Origin: Dehalococcoidales bacterium
Lineage (GTDB): Bacteria > Chloroflexota > Dehalococcoidia > Dehalococcoidales > UBA5627
Direction of reading: 5' to 3'
Length of the DNA: 13,388 bases
Assembly (NCBI GenBank): GCA_012719115.1
Contig: JAAYAZ010000018.1
Location: forward strand, 1-13,388
The notes under the pieces were generated by a model. That model made no database searches and was not told the origin of the DNA. It saw only the letters and a list, made by a program, of their open reading frames with translations. This document shows, piece after piece, positions 12,751-13,388 of this stretch; the first letter of the stretch is position 1, and each line of letters starts with the position of its first letter. Both the position numbers and the translations under genes were made by a program.

Positions 12751-13388
12751 TTAACTCCTCTGTGTATAATCGCATAATTTTACTGCATCCCCCGTTTTAA
12801 AGGCAAGCAGGGAGGCAGCACTCCCGTTTTTTACCGCTATTTCGAGATATCCGCTCGAGCCGATACAGGCTAATAACTCTTTTCCTTCTGCATAGGTATT
12901 GCTGATGCCCTTTATGTGTTCGTTGCCGACCTCGATGACAATGAAATCACTGTTTTGAGGTATATCCTCAGAAGTGATATCGCTTATCAGGTTGCCGAAA
13001 TTATCTATATGAATGATGTGCCCGGTCAGCGAACCGTCGGCGTTTTTTTGAGGGGAAGACAATGGTAACATTTCGATAGTTTCCGCCTCGTCTCCGAACT
13101 CCGCGGGCTTTCTACCCAGTGACAGGTAAGCTGCCAGCGGGGCAAAGATATCACGTCCGTGAAAGGTGTTGCTGACAGGGGACTGGCAGAAACTCCTGTC
13201 TGTGATTCTGACGACTTCTAAAGCAAGCTCATCTTTGAATCCTGTCTTGACGGAAACACTGCCTTTGGCAGGCAGCGGACTGACAAGATAAGGCTTTAAT
13301 ACGTAGCTTAACGAGCCGTTATCGGGAGTAATAAAACACCCGAGAGTGGTTTTAACGATAAGGGCGGGACGTTCGGTGCCTACGCCGG
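12751..13388 (-). CDS. SAM hydroxide adenosyltransferase (DUF62 family), 5' end outside window
   Basis: The frame is open to the window edge, so at least 212 residues are present and the N terminus is missing. An internal ATG at 13069-13071 is not the start, because recognisable family sequence continues upstream. That sequence includes GVGTERPALIVK near the edge, ITPDNGSLSYVL and PVSNTFHGRDIFAPLAAYLSLG. These match the SAM hydrolase/chlorinase-fluorinase fold family, in which His and Asp of the FHGRD segment belong to the active site. The C-terminal beta-barrel domain holds GHIIHIDNFGNLISDI (18-33 of the internal frame) and LACIGSSGYLEIAV. Family members hydrolyse S-adenosylmethionine to adenosine and methionine. 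Being first in an operon with a SAM-dependent methyltransferase gives it a plausible link to SAM balance, though this is inference. Confidence 0.88.
   Translation of the reverse strand, partial: GVGTERPALIVKTTLGCFITPDNGSLSYVLKPYLVSPLPAKGSVSVKTGFKDELALEVVRITDRSFCQSPVSNTFHGRDIFAPLAAYLSLGRKPAEFGDEAETIEMLPLSSPQKNADGSLTGHIIHIDNFGNLISDITSEDIPQNSDFIVIEVGNEHIKGISNTYAEGKELLACIGSSGYLEIAVKNGSAASLLAFKTGDAVKLCDYTQRS

Overview
The window is about 13.4 kb of moderate-GC bacterial DNA. It uses ATG, GTG and TTG starts behind clear GGAGG-type ribosome binding sites. The gene content is a PHP-containing DnaE, the order SAM hydrolase-menA-ubiE, a TraB/PrgY-like membrane protein and a lipoprotein with a Thr/Ser-rich spacer. 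This fits a member of the Chloroflexota, possibly Dehalococcoidia. That is inference from family resemblance, not a database result.

Layout. (1) 1-3136: the tail of a TraB-like protein, a convergent proline-iminopeptidase-type hydrolase, an exported ComEC-like metallo-beta-lactamase and a Thr/Ser-rich lipoprotein with its own promoter. (2) 3136-3966: a minus-strand prephenate dehydratase with an ACT domain. (3) 4128-4866: the most unusual segment. It holds two tandem, diverged copies of one transcription unit. Each copy has a sigma70-type promoter with a 16-nt spacer, a 5' hairpin, a GNRA-capped element leading into a strong Shine-Dalgarno sequence, a 24- or 26-codon mini-ORF ending in the same ten residues, mutually exclusive helices and an intrinsic terminator. 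I could not assign it to a known RNA family. (4) 4880-6789: a GntR/YtrA-type repressor, an ABC ATPase and an ABC-2 permease. Their near-consensus promoter is overlapped by a perfect 12-bp inverted repeat that is the likely operator. The repressor's start codon is problematic. (5) 7148-10705: dnaE, with an extended -10 promoter and a TTG start. (6) 10706-11099: a spacer packed with five hairpins, several belonging to dispersed repeat families. (7) 11100-13388: a minus-strand operon of SAM hydroxide adenosyltransferase (cut by the window edge), MenA-type prenyltransferase and UbiE/MenG methyltransferase.

How the parts fit. MenA and MenG are the last two steps of menaquinone synthesis, and the SAM hydrolase upstream acts on the methyl donor that MenG uses. 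The GntR-ABC cassette looks like an autoregulated exporter or stress operon. The tandem RNA units end 14 bases before its -35 box. They could be ribosome-sensing attenuators feeding into it, or independent small RNAs. The sequence alone does not decide this.
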